A program made the position numbers and the translations under genes. Shown in pieces: positions 1 to 7,684 of a stretch of DNA of 9,739 nt. This DNA comes from Prevotellaceae bacterium (GTDB lineage: Bacteria > Bacteroidota > Bacteroidia > Bacteroidales > UBA932). Each line of letters starts with the position of its first letter. Position 1 is the first letter of the stretch. The DNA is taken from the NCBI GenBank assembly GCA_031289895.1, contig JAITOP010000192.1, forward strand, positions 1 through 9,739, given 5' to 3'. The notes beneath the pieces were generated by a model. That model made no database searches. It saw only the letters and a list, made by a program, of their open reading frames with translations, and was not told the origin of the DNA.

Positions 1-2543
1 CAGCAGATTTTAAAAAAGGTATAATTTCATCTACCGAACAATTATTGCAAGGCAAAATAGCCGGTTTGACGGTTACACAAGGCAGCGGCGACCCTGCGTC
101 AGGTGCATCTGTACGTTTGCGCGGCGGCACTTCGCTGTCGGCAAGTAACAGCCCCTTGTTTGTTGTTGATGGTATTCAAGGTGTTGATATTAATACAATT
201 CAGCCCGGCGAAATTCTTTCATTCGATGTTTTGAAAGATGCTTCGGCAGCGGCTATTTTTGGCTCTCGTGGCGCAAATGGTGTTATTATTATAACAACCA
301 ATCGTGAGAAAAAAGGCGGAAGCATAAGTTACAACGGATATGTTGCGATAGGTTCGGTAGCAAAAAATCTTGATTTGCTATCAGCCGACCAATGGCGACA
401 ATATGTGCGTGAAAACAATATTACATCGGCAATAGATTTTGGCGGTAATACCGATTGGCAAAAGGAATTGGAACAAACAGCCGTTTCTCATTCTCACACT
501 CTTGCTTTTTCGTCGGGAACAGAAACAGGAGGTTTTCGGGCTTCAATAAATTATTTGGACAATCAAGGCGTAATTATAAATAGTTTTTTGCAACGTGTTG
601 GCGGAAGCATTACCGGTTATCAATACGGATTTAATAAAAAACTGAAAGTAGAATTTAGCCTGCACGCAAATACCGACAAATGGACAGGTATTGAATACGG
701 AATTTTCGACCGTGCTTATACTCTCAACCCAACAGTTCCTGTAAAACAAAACGGAGAATATACTCAAATAGGCGGAACAAACAACAACAATCCCGTAGAA
801 TTACAAAACAACCGTAATGACGACAGTTCGCGCAAACGATTGTTAGGATACATTAAAGCCGAAGTTGAGATTATAGATGGACTAAAAGCAACAGCCAATA
901 TTTCGTATGAATACAATTCAAATCAAGGTCGTTTTTATCGTCCCACTTATGCTTTTTCGGGGCTTACCGACAAAGGCTACGGAAGTAAAACAATTGCCGA
1001 TTATACAAATAAACAATTTGAATCTTATTTGACATACGAACACACATTTGCCGATAAACATCGCTTTAATGCAATGTTCGGATATTCTTTTTTGACAAAT
1101 ACTTACGAAGGTTCGGGTGCAGAACGCAGAGGTTTTGATACCGATGCTTTTATTTACAATAATCTGGCGGCAGGACAGGATTTTCGTATCGGCGATGTTT
1201 ATTCTTACAAAGGAAATTCCCGTTTAATATCGTTCTTCGGACGTGCAAATTATAGTTTCGACAATAAATATTTGTTTACCGCAACACTTCGTCTCGACGG
1301 TTCTTCCCGCTTTGGAAAAAACAGCAAAAGAGGACTTTACCCATCAATATCGGCAGCGTGGAAAATATCCGACGAGAAGTTTATGGAATCAACAAAAGAT
1401 TATTTATCTAACCTGAAACTTCGTGCAGGATTTGGAGTTACGGGAAATCAAGAAGGAATAGGCGAATATAAATCGTTGGCATTAATGGGAACTTCGGGCG
1501 GAGCAGCATATTACGATGCTACAGCAGGAGTTTGGAAACAATCGTATGGAGTTACGCAAAATCCAAATCCCGATTTGAAATGGGAATCAACATCGCAAAC
1601 AAACATAGGCGTTGATTTTACTCTGTTTCACCGGATAAATGCAACTATCGACTGGTATTACAAGAAAACCAGCGATTTACTATACACTTACAGCGTTCCG
1701 ATGCCGCCTTATCTTTATCCTACAATTTTGGCTAACGTAGGCGATTTAAGCAATACAGGTATTGAATTAACCCTTAATTCAAATATTTACAAAACAAATG
1801 ATTTTTCGGTAGATGGCACTTTAACATTGGCTCACAACAAACAAAAAATATTGAAATTATCTAATGATATTTATCAAACAGATGCGGTTCAATCGGGTTT
1901 GCTGCATGGTTTAACAGGTTTGTCGGGCGTATATTCTCAAATTATTAAAGAAGGATATCCCGTTGGAACTTTCTATGGACCTCGCTGTACAGGTATTGAT
2001 GAAAACGGAAAATTTATTCTTGCAAACAATGGCGCACCCGAAATTCTTGGCGATATTCAACCCGATTTAACTCTCGGATTGGCACTTGATTTCAGATATC
2101 GTAATTTTGATTTGAATATTTCTGCTTACGGAATGTTCGGACAAAAAGTACTGAACGCACAAGCCATGAACATAAGTTATGCCGGACGCGCTCCCAGCTA
2201 TAATGTTCTGGATTCGTATTTAACAAGCGGAATAAACGATAACGTAACATATTCAAGTTATTGGATAGAAAACGCTTCGTTTTTGCGTCTTCAGGGAGTA
2301 ACGCTGGGCTACACTTTTTCTGCATCGGCGTTAAACAAAATAGGAATCAACAACCTTCGCTGCTATCTGACAGCCGAAAACCTGTTTGTATTAACCGGTT
2401 ACAGCGGCATCGACCCCGAAGTAGGCATTAGCGGATTATCAACGCCGGGTATTGACAAATCACTGTCAACATCGTCGGGCGACAATGTAAATTATTATCC
2501 ACGTCCGAGAACATTCTCGATTGGTGTAAGTATTTCATTCTAA
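1..2543 (+). CDS. SusC/RagA-family TonB-dependent outer-membrane glycan transporter, 5' partial
   Basis: This is the outer-membrane barrel that imports oligosaccharides using TonB energy, working under a SusD lid. The frame is open from the left edge (first full codon at 3), and 846 residues are visible. The fragment starts in the plug domain with ADFKKGIISS and LLQGKIAG, a SusC hallmark. It continues with RLRGGTSL and VVDG (about residues 38-57) and a long, strongly conserved plug end, DVLKDASAAAIFGSRGANG (about 75-93), followed by VIIITT. The rest is a beta-barrel rich in aromatic and Asn residues, with a RLDGSSRFG segment and a C-terminal strand ending SIGVSISF with a terminal Phe, as expected for BAM-assembled barrels. 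The signal peptide, the N-terminal carboxypeptidase-regulatory-like domain and the TonB box lie outside the window. An in-frame TTG at 45 lies inside the plug domain and is not the real start. The stop is 20 nt before the SusD start, so the pair is co-transcribed. The family is certain; the substrate is not. Confidence 0.96.
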   Translation, partial: ADFKKGIISSTEQLLQGKIAGLTVTQGSGDPASGASVRLRGGTSLSASNSPLFVVDGIQGVDINTIQPGEILSFDVLKDASAAAIFGSRGANGVIIITTNREKKGGSISYNGYVAIGSVAKNLDLLSADQWRQYVRENNITSAIDFGGNTDWQKELEQTAVSHSHTLAFSSGTETGGFRASINYLDNQGVIINSFLQRVGGSITGYQYGFNKKLKVEFSLHANTDKWTGIEYGIFDRAYTLNPTVPVKQNGEYTQIGGTNNNNPVELQNNRNDDSSRKRLLGYIKAEVEIIDGLKATANISYEYNSNQGRFYRPTYAFSGLTDKGYGSKTIADYTNKQFESYLTYEHTFADKHRFNAMFGYSFLTNTYEGSGAERRGFDTDAFIYNNLAAGQDFRIGDVYSYKGNSRLISFFGRANYSFDNKYLFTATLRLDGSSRFGKNSKRGLYPSISAAWKISDEKFMESTKDYLSNLKLRAGFGVTGNQEGIGEYKSLALMGTSGGAAYYDATAGVWKQSYGVTQNPNPDLKWESTSQTNIGVDFTLFHRINATIDWYYKKTSDLLYTYSVPMPPYLYPTILANVGDLSNTGIELTLNSNIYKTNDFSVDGTLTLAHNKQKILKLSNDIYQTDAVQSGLLHGLTGLSGVYSQIIKEGYPVGTFYGPRCTGIDENGKFILANNGAPEILGDIQPDLTLGLALDFRYRNFDLNISAYGMFGQKVLNAQAMNISYAGRAPSYNVLDSYLTSGINDNVTYSSYWIENASFLRLQGVTLGYTFSASALNKIGINNLRCYLTAENLFVLTGYSGIDPEVGISGLSTPGIDKSLSTSSGDNVNYYPRPRTFSIGVSISF

Positions 2544-2563
2544 ACATTTAATAAAATAAGATT

Positions 2564-4081
2564 ATGAAAATAAAATCAATTATAATATCATTAATGATTC
2601 TCCTTGTTTCGGGCGCATGTACCGACCTTTCGGAAAAACTTTACGACAGAGTAACAACATCCGAATACGGCTTAACCGAAGGAGAAATAGAAACAATTGT
2701 AGGACGTGCTTATGCTTCGCTGAGAGGAAATAACAGCGGTGGCGTAAATGCCTATCCTTGCAGCGAATACGTATTTTTTCTGTCGGCAATTACTTCCGAC
2801 GAATGTGTTGTGCCTACCCGCATTGGCGGAGATTGGGGCGATGGCGGTCGGTATATAGAATTGCAACGCCATACATGGACTCCTAACAACACGGCTGTTT
2901 TAAGCGGCTGGGTTTATTGTTATTCGGGAATTTCATCGGTAAATGCAGTAATTTATCAAACCGAAAAATCGCCGCTGACTGACGAAGCAAAAGAAAAAAT
3001 ATTTGCCGAACTTCGCGCAATACGCGCTTATTATTATTCCCGTTTGCTCGATATGTATGGAAATGTGCCTATTACAACAAATTACGAAGATTTGGAACTG
3101 CCCACAAATTCAAGTCGCGCCGATGTATTTGCATTTGTCGAAAACGAATTACTTGATGTTGTTAACTTGCTGCCTGTGAGCGGCTACGGACGAATGACAC
3201 AAAATGCAGCAAATTGCTTGCTTGCGCGATTGTATTTGAATGCCGAAGTTTACACAGGAACGGCTCGCTGGCAGGATTGTTTGGATGCCTGCAGTAAAAT
3301 ATCAGGGCAACTTGAATCAGATTATTTCACAAATTTCCTTACAAATAACGAAGTTTCAAGCGAAATAATTTTTGCCATACCTTACGACAGCAAAGCAGGA
3401 ACTTTGGGAAATTATATGACTTCGATGTCATTGCATTACGAGCAAAAATGGGCAATTTCGGCTGCCGGCAACTGGCAATGGAGCGGTAACGGAATGTGCG
3501 CGCAACCGGGTCTTTACTCGGCATTTGAAAATAATGATGTTCGCCGTAAATCACTATGTATTGGAGCGCAAATAGATTTACGTACAAATTCGCCGATTAT
3601 CATGCCCGGCAACGGAGGAAATCAACCCTTAGTTTACACCGAAGATGTTGTAAATGTATTAGATGCTTTGCAAAATGAAGGCGCTCGTTTATATAAATAC
3701 GAAGTAAAAGCAGGCGAAACATGGGAACGCGACCACGATTTGGTTATCATGCGTTATGCCGAAGTATTATTGATGCAGGCAGAATGTTATGTACGTTTGG
3801 GAGCAGCAGCTCAGGCTCGTGCGTATGTTGAACAAATTCGCAATCGTGCAGGGCTTACTACTCCAGCCGCTATCGATTTGAATTTTATAAACGAAGAACT
3901 GCGGCGCGAATTTGTATTTGAAGACCATCGCCGTACTGATAATATTCGTTTTGGCGATTTCTTTAACGCATGGTGGGAAAAACCAGCCGACCCTGCCGAC
4001 AAGCATACAAAAATATTCCCTATTCCAAGTCAGGAAATGGCAAAGAATAATAAACTTGTGCAAAATGAGGGATATTATTAA
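2564..4081 (+). CDS. SusD/RagB-family surface glycan-binding lipoprotein
   Basis: This 505-residue protein is the glycan-binding lid of the adjacent SusC transporter, anchored on the outer face of the outer membrane. The N-terminus is a lipoprotein signal peptide: MKIKS, a hydrophobic stretch, then a VSGAC lipobox with the lipidated Cys at residue 19. SusD-family features follow in order: an N-terminal helical part (EGEIETIVGRAYASLRG), the conserved LRAIRAYYYSRLLDMYGNVP block from about residue 150, TPR-like helices through the middle, and the RagB/SusD C-terminal signature. That signature includes RNRAGL, ELRREFVFEDHRR (about 445-457), KIFPIPSQEM (about 483-492) and a terminal QNEGYY. Length is normal for the family. 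The ATG at 2564 is chosen because it places the signal peptide at the N-terminus and follows the SusC stop by 20 nt. A hairpin starts 11 nt after the stop. Ligand specificity cannot be read from family-level motifs. Confidence 0.95.
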   Translation: MKIKSIIISLMILLVSGACTDLSEKLYDRVTTSEYGLTEGEIETIVGRAYASLRGNNSGGVNAYPCSEYVFFLSAITSDECVVPTRIGGDWGDGGRYIELQRHTWTPNNTAVLSGWVYCYSGISSVNAVIYQTEKSPLTDEAKEKIFAELRAIRAYYYSRLLDMYGNVPITTNYEDLELPTNSSRADVFAFVENELLDVVNLLPVSGYGRMTQNAANCLLARLYLNAEVYTGTARWQDCLDACSKISGQLESDYFTNFLTNNEVSSEIIFAIPYDSKAGTLGNYMTSMSLHYEQKWAISAAGNWQWSGNGMCAQPGLYSAFENNDVRRKSLCIGAQIDLRTNSPIIMPGNGGNQPLVYTEDVVNVLDALQNEGARLYKYEVKAGETWERDHDLVIMRYAEVLLMQAECYVRLGAAAQARAYVEQIRNRAGLTTPAAIDLNFINEELRREFVFEDHRRTDNIRFGDFFNAWWEKPADPADKHTKIFPIPSQEMAKNNKLVQNEGYY

Positions 4082-4092
4082 AAAATAAACAT

Positions 4093-4143
4093 AAACAGGG
4101 TTGTGTATAATCTTATGTTACATATATTTACAACCCTGTTTTT
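4093..4143 (+). terminator. Hairpin with short T-tract between susD and the glycosidase genes
   Basis: A perfect 12-bp inverted repeat has left arm AAACAGGGTTGT at 4093-4104 and right arm ACAACCCTGTTT at 4130-4141. A 25-nt AT-rich loop separates the arms, and T residues run from 4139 to 4143. It begins 11 nt after the susD stop and ends 23 nt before the next gene's ATG. It looks like an intrinsic terminator. Because the downstream enzymes belong functionally to the same locus and no clear promoter is visible between them, it is probably a partial terminator or an mRNA-stabilising 3' hairpin that sets the SusCD:enzyme ratio. The long loop and short T-tract argue against a fully efficient terminator. 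Confidence 0.72.
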
Positions 4144-4166
4144 ATAAACGAAAAATTATAAAAAAC

Positions 4167-5384
4167 ATGAAGTATTTTTTTTGTTTAATATTGATAACAA
4201 CAATGCCTTTTTTGAGCAATTGCAGCAGCAGCAACAACGATGAACCTACTCAAACATTTGTAGTTACGCCGTTTAATCCCCTTGCCGTGCAAAAAACCAA
4301 CGGAATGAAAATATATGCACATTATATGCCTTGGTTTGAAACAAAAGAAACATCTCCCGACGGAAAATGGGGATGGCATTGGACAATGGCTAATAAAAAT
4401 CCCGATAATATTACTAATGGCAAACGCGAAATTGCAGCGTGGTATTATCCTTCGATTGGACCTTATGCTTCAAGCGATGCGGATGTTTTGGAATATCATT
4501 TATTGCTAATGAAATATTCGGGAATCGATGGCGTTTTGGTAGATTGGTATGGGATAAGCAATTACAACGATTTGCCTTCGATAAACAAAAATGCCGAAGC
4601 GCTTTTCAAGGCTATTGAAAAAGTAGGTTTGGAATTTGCATTTGTATATGAAGACCGTTTTTTGCAAGGCGACCGCGAGGCGCAAATTTATCAGGCACAG
4701 CAAGATATGCGGCATTTGCAAACCAATTATTTCAATAAAGATTATTATATAAAAGTTAACGGACAACCTTTATTGCTGATATTCGGACCTGTTATTTTGC
4801 AAGCCGAAGCAGACTGGACGCGGGTTTTCAGCATACTTAGCAATAAACCTACATATCTTGCTTTGTACGAACATTCTAATTTGGCAGGAGCAAATGCCAA
4901 CGGCGAATATATGTGGGTTTTTGGAAATCAGACACCTGCTGTGCAATACCAGAAAAAAAATGATTTTTCTGTATTTTTCGGCGGCGCATATCCGGGGTTT
5001 CGTGATTATTATGCACAAGGTGGTGGCGGTTCGCATCTGTTTGATTTAGATTACGAAAACGGTAATTTATACAAAAATCTTCTGAACATGGCAAAACAAG
5101 AAAATATGAACTTTCTGCAACTCATTACTTGGAACGATTTTGGCGAAGGCACTATGATTGAACCCACATTGGAATTTGGATACGATTTTCTTAAAAGCAC
5201 GCAAACATTTGCAGGCGTAAGTTATTCCGAAAGTCAGTTAACATTAATACGTAAACTTTTTGACTATCGAAAAGAATTTAAAAACGATAAAGAAATCAAT
5301 AAAAAGTTAGACCAGATATTCTATCACCTTGTTTCATTGCAAGTTGATAAAGCAGTAGAATTGTTACAAAAAATTGATAATTAA
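4167..5384 (+). CDS. GH71/GH99-like glycoside hydrolase lipoprotein (putative endo-acting alpha-glycosidase)
   Basis: This 405-residue protein probably cleaves internal alpha-glycosidic bonds of the imported glycan. The signal peptide ends in an LSNC lipobox (Cys19; Asn at -1 is slightly unusual), followed by SSSNNDEP. The (beta/alpha)8 catalytic domain shows the GH99/GH71-like pattern: KIYAHYMPWF (48-57), WGWHW (68-72), IGPYASSDADVLEYH (97-111), GIDGVLVDWYG (119-129), FVYEDRF (159-165) and WNDFGEGTMIEP (322-333). GH99 endo-alpha-mannanases carry their acidic pair in an NEWHEG-type segment. Here the matching segment reads NDFGEG, making Asp324 and Glu327 the candidate catalytic pair; WND-x-GE is closer to GH71 alpha-1,3-glucanases. 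I therefore call the broader GH71/99-like group and not GH99 proper. The ATG at 4167 is preferred because it yields a clean signal peptide; the same frame runs upstream to 4101, but that would put the start inside the hairpin. The GH97 gene begins 12 nt downstream. Fold assignment is strong, substrate is open. Confidence 0.85.
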   Translation: MKYFFCLILITTMPFLSNCSSSNNDEPTQTFVVTPFNPLAVQKTNGMKIYAHYMPWFETKETSPDGKWGWHWTMANKNPDNITNGKREIAAWYYPSIGPYASSDADVLEYHLLLMKYSGIDGVLVDWYGISNYNDLPSINKNAEALFKAIEKVGLEFAFVYEDRFLQGDREAQIYQAQQDMRHLQTNYFNKDYYIKVNGQPLLLIFGPVILQAEADWTRVFSILSNKPTYLALYEHSNLAGANANGEYMWVFGNQTPAVQYQKKNDFSVFFGGAYPGFRDYYAQGGGGSHLFDLDYENGNLYKNLLNMAKQENMNFLQLITWNDFGEGTMIEPTLEFGYDFLKSTQTFAGVSYSESQLTLIRKLFDYRKEFKNDKEINKKLDQIFYHLVSLQVDKAVELLQKIDN

Positions 5385-5396
5385 ATAAATTGAGTG

Positions 5397-7406
5397 ATGA
5401 AAAGAATCAAATTAATATTTATAATTATATTGACAATTATTATTGCAGCTTGCAGCAACAACAGTAAAGAAATTATTGTTTCGTCGCCCGATGGAAATAT
5501 TTTTGCAGAATTTGAACTAAAAGATGGGAAACCTTATTACCGAATTGTAAAAAATAATGAGCAAATTATTGATTTTTCGCAACTTGGATTTGAATTGAAT
5601 GGAAAAACCGCATTAAACGGCAATTTTGTAATAAAAAACACATCAGAATCTTCGTTTGACGAAACTTGGGAACAAACTTGGGGCGAAGAAATTTTAGTAC
5701 GTAATCATTACAACGAACTAACTGTTGAATTACAGGAATCTAAGGGTGAACAACGTTTATTGACTATTATTTTTCGCGTGTTTGATGATGGCGTAGGTTT
5801 TCGATATGTTTTTCCCGAACAACCGAATCTTACAGATTTTGAGATTATTGATGAATTAACAGAGTTTGCTTTGACCGAAGATTCACAGGCTTGGCATATC
5901 AACGCTTATAAAGGTGAATATTACGAAAATCTTTATAAAAAACTACCTGTCAGTAAAATAAATGATACGGTAAGCACGCCTTTAACAATTGAAACAGGCA
6001 ACGGGCATTATATAACAATTCACGAAGCAAATCTAACTGACTATGCCGCAATGAATTTATATCCAAAAAATAATTCAACCACATTAAAAGCCGAATTAAC
6101 GCCGTGGTCAACAGGAGTGAAAGTATATACTCGCGCACCATTTGCAACGCCTTGGCGCACAATTATTTTAGCTGACAATTTGAACGCTTTGGTAAATTCG
6201 CGGATTATGCTCAACTTAAACGAACCATGCAAAATTGAAAACACAGATTGGATAAAACCCGCAAAATATATAGGAATTTGGTGGGAAATGCACATGGAAA
6301 AAAGCACATGGTCGCAAGGAGCAAAACACGGCGCAAATACAAATAACGTATTGTCATTCATTGATTTTGCCGCTGCAAATAATGTACAGGGAGTTTTGGT
6401 TGAAGGATGGAATTACGGCTGGGATGGCACATGGTCCGGTCATGGCGAACAATTTAGTTTTACCAAACCTTATCCCGATTTTGATATAAAGAAAATTACA
6501 GATTATGCAGCAAAAAAAGGTGTTGAACTTATTGGACATAACGAAACAGGCGGAGCAACAATTAATTACGAAAATCAATTGGAAGATGCTTTTACATTTT
6601 ATAAGAAATACGGAGTAAATACTGTAAAAACAGGTTATGTAGCCCGATTTTTGGATGGAAAAGAACGTCATAGCAGCCAATATGGCGTGCGGCATTATCG
6701 TAAAGTTATCGAAACAGCGGCACGTTACCAAATTATGATTGATAATCATGAACCGGTGATGCCCACAGGTTTACAGCGTACATATCCAAATTTAATGGCT
6801 CAGGAAGGCGTTCGTGGACAAGAATATGATGCTTGGTCGAAAGATGGAGGCAATCCTCCTGAGCATACCTGTATTGTTCCGTTTACGCGCGGTTTGGCTG
6901 GTTCTGTTGATTTTACTTTCGGAACTTTCAATTTTACAAATCCTGTTAATCCGCAAACAAGAGTACAAACAACTATAGCAAAACAATTGGCTTTGTATGT
7001 TGTGATTTACAGTCCTTTGCAAATGGCTTCGGATTTGCCTGAAAATTATAACGGGAACTCTGCATTTGAATTTATTAGTGCTGTACCTGTCGATTGGGCT
7101 AAAACAATAATAAAAGATGGCAAAATAGGCGAGTATGTTGTAACGGTACGTAAGGATAAATATTCAAATGACTGGTTCATGGGTGCAATCACGAATGCAG
7201 CGGCACGTAACGTAAAAGTCGATTTTTCGTTTTTAGAAGATGGAAAAAAGTATAAAGCAAAAATATTCAAAGATGCTCCCGATGCCGATTGGAAAACAAA
7301 TCCGTATGCAATAATAATTGAAGAACAGGAAATAGATGCGACTACGGTAATAGATTTAAATCTTGCATCAGGCGGCGGAACGGCTATTTGGATAAAAGCA
7401 GAATAA
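5397..7406 (+). CDS. GH97 glycoside hydrolase, inverting SusB-like type (probable alpha-glucosidase), lipoprotein
   Basis: This 669-residue enzyme probably releases terminal alpha-linked glucose from oligosaccharides in the periplasm. It has a lipoprotein signal peptide with an IIAAC lipobox (Cys19). Next come the GH97 N-terminal beta-sandwich (SPDGNIFAEFELKDGKPYY onward), the (beta/alpha)8 catalytic domain (from about residue 280, IGIWWEMHMEKSTW), and a C-terminal beta-domain. Catalytic residues align by motif and spacing with Bacteroides SusB: Glu383 in HNETGG (SusB Glu439), Glu452 in HEPVMPTG (Glu508, base side) and Glu476 in RGQEYD (Glu532, acid). Glu470 (SusB Glu526) and probably Glu177 in YENLY (Glu194) would complete the calcium site. 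Spacings of 69 and 24 residues between the three Glu match SusB exactly. VKTGYV has Gly where retaining GH97 alpha-galactosidases have a nucleophilic Asp, supporting the inverting mechanism. ATG 5397 is chosen over the adjacent GTG 5394. It is shorter than SusB (738 aa by memory), mainly before the catalytic domain. Confidence 0.93.
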   Translation: MKRIKLIFIIILTIIIAACSNNSKEIIVSSPDGNIFAEFELKDGKPYYRIVKNNEQIIDFSQLGFELNGKTALNGNFVIKNTSESSFDETWEQTWGEEILVRNHYNELTVELQESKGEQRLLTIIFRVFDDGVGFRYVFPEQPNLTDFEIIDELTEFALTEDSQAWHINAYKGEYYENLYKKLPVSKINDTVSTPLTIETGNGHYITIHEANLTDYAAMNLYPKNNSTTLKAELTPWSTGVKVYTRAPFATPWRTIILADNLNALVNSRIMLNLNEPCKIENTDWIKPAKYIGIWWEMHMEKSTWSQGAKHGANTNNVLSFIDFAAANNVQGVLVEGWNYGWDGTWSGHGEQFSFTKPYPDFDIKKITDYAAKKGVELIGHNETGGATINYENQLEDAFTFYKKYGVNTVKTGYVARFLDGKERHSSQYGVRHYRKVIETAARYQIMIDNHEPVMPTGLQRTYPNLMAQEGVRGQEYDAWSKDGGNPPEHTCIVPFTRGLAGSVDFTFGTFNFTNPVNPQTRVQTTIAKQLALYVVIYSPLQMASDLPENYNGNSAFEFISAVPVDWAKTIIKDGKIGEYVVTVRKDKYSNDWFMGAITNAAARNVKVDFSFLEDGKKYKAKIFKDAPDADWKTNPYAIIIEEQEIDATTVIDLNLASGGGTAIWIKAE

Positions 7407-7509
7407 ATTTTTTATGAAATTGAAAATTTTTGTTGTTTTTATTAATAATTAAATTTTTAGGTTAGTTACCTTCATAATGTTTTTAGAATTAAAAGTAATT
7501 TGTCTTTGG

Positions 7510-7552
7510 TTACGCAGAGTTTGCACTAAATGTAGGCTCTGCGTGATTTTTT
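7510..7552 (+). terminator. Rho-independent terminator closing the PUL
   Basis: The left arm ACGCAGAGTTTGC (7512-7524) pairs with the right arm GTAGGCTCTGCGT (7532-7544) over 13 bp including three G-U pairs, around a 7-nt loop ACTAAAT. T7511-G7545 and T7510-A7546 extend the stem to 15 bp. Six T residues follow at 7547-7552. This is a textbook intrinsic terminator shape for + strand transcription, about 100 nt after the GH97 stop. The outer 8 bp (ACGCAGAG/CTCTGCGT) form a fully Watson-Crick core. Confidence 0.85.
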
Positions 7553-7640
7553 AAAATATGCTTGGGAACTCAAAATATGAAATAATGTTTATTTATAGTA
7601 TATAAGAGTGCAAATATGTAAAAAATATTTTCGTTTGTAT

Positions 7641-7671
7641 TTTGATTATTCACCAAAAACACACAACTTTG
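7641..7671 (+). promoter_or_regulatory. Bacteroidota-type promoter upstream of comEC
   Basis: TTTG at 7641-7644 (the -33 element) is followed after 19 nt by CAACTTTG at 7664-7671, which matches the -7 element TAnnTTTG at all defined positions except the first T. Order and spacing are those known for the primary sigma factor of Bacteroides and Flavobacterium. Transcription would start near 7678, only about 7-13 nt before the candidate ATG codons at 7685 and 7691, so the leader would be very short. It lies downstream of the PUL terminator, consistent with independent transcription of comEC. Confidence 0.55.
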
Positions 7672-7684
7672 CGCTACCAAAAAT

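Larger units (their letters stand above)
1..7406 (+). other. Polysaccharide utilisation locus: SusC - SusD - GH71/99-like - GH97
   Basis: Four consecutive same-strand genes form a minimal PUL. Gaps are 20 nt (SusC-SusD), 85 nt with a hairpin (SusD-GH71/99-like) and 12 nt (GH71/99-like-GH97), and a terminator closes the unit about 100 nt after the last stop. Three of the four products carry lipobox signal peptides; the fourth is an outer-membrane barrel. No regulator (HTCS, SusR, or ECF sigma/anti-sigma), SusE/F-like binding protein or GH13 is present in the visible part. Any of these could lie upstream of the left edge. The enzyme pair suggests an alpha-linked glycan containing glucose. Confidence 0.85.

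Noticed and set aside
4123..4130. TATATTTA as a possible -7 element for the enzyme genes
   Set aside because: It lacks the final G of TAnnTTTG, has no TTTG at the proper distance upstream, and lies in the loop and arm of the hairpin.
4101..4166. In-frame N-terminal extension of the GH71/99-like gene, starting at TTG 4101
   Set aside because: It would begin inside the hairpin and place about 22 residues before an otherwise normal lipoprotein signal peptide. ATG 4167 gives a clean signal peptide with the lipobox Cys at residue 19, like the two neighbouring lipoproteins.
6354..6749. 131-codon open frame on the - strand within GH97, and other antisense frames
   Set aside because: They overlap strongly conserved domains on the + strand, have no recognisable motifs, and arise as shadows of the coding sequence.
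7414..7452. Tiny ORF MKLKIFVVFINN just after GH97, resembling the start of a signal peptide
   Set aside because: It has only 12 codons, and the frame after the stop shows no recognisable protein. In such AT-rich sequence a Lys/Ile/Phe-rich short ORF arises easily by chance.
7407..7684. Search of the intergenic spacer for tRNA, riboswitch, CRISPR or attachment sites
   Set aside because: Apart from the terminator and the promoter I see only AT-rich sequence, with no repeated spacers, cloverleaf or conserved aptamer core.
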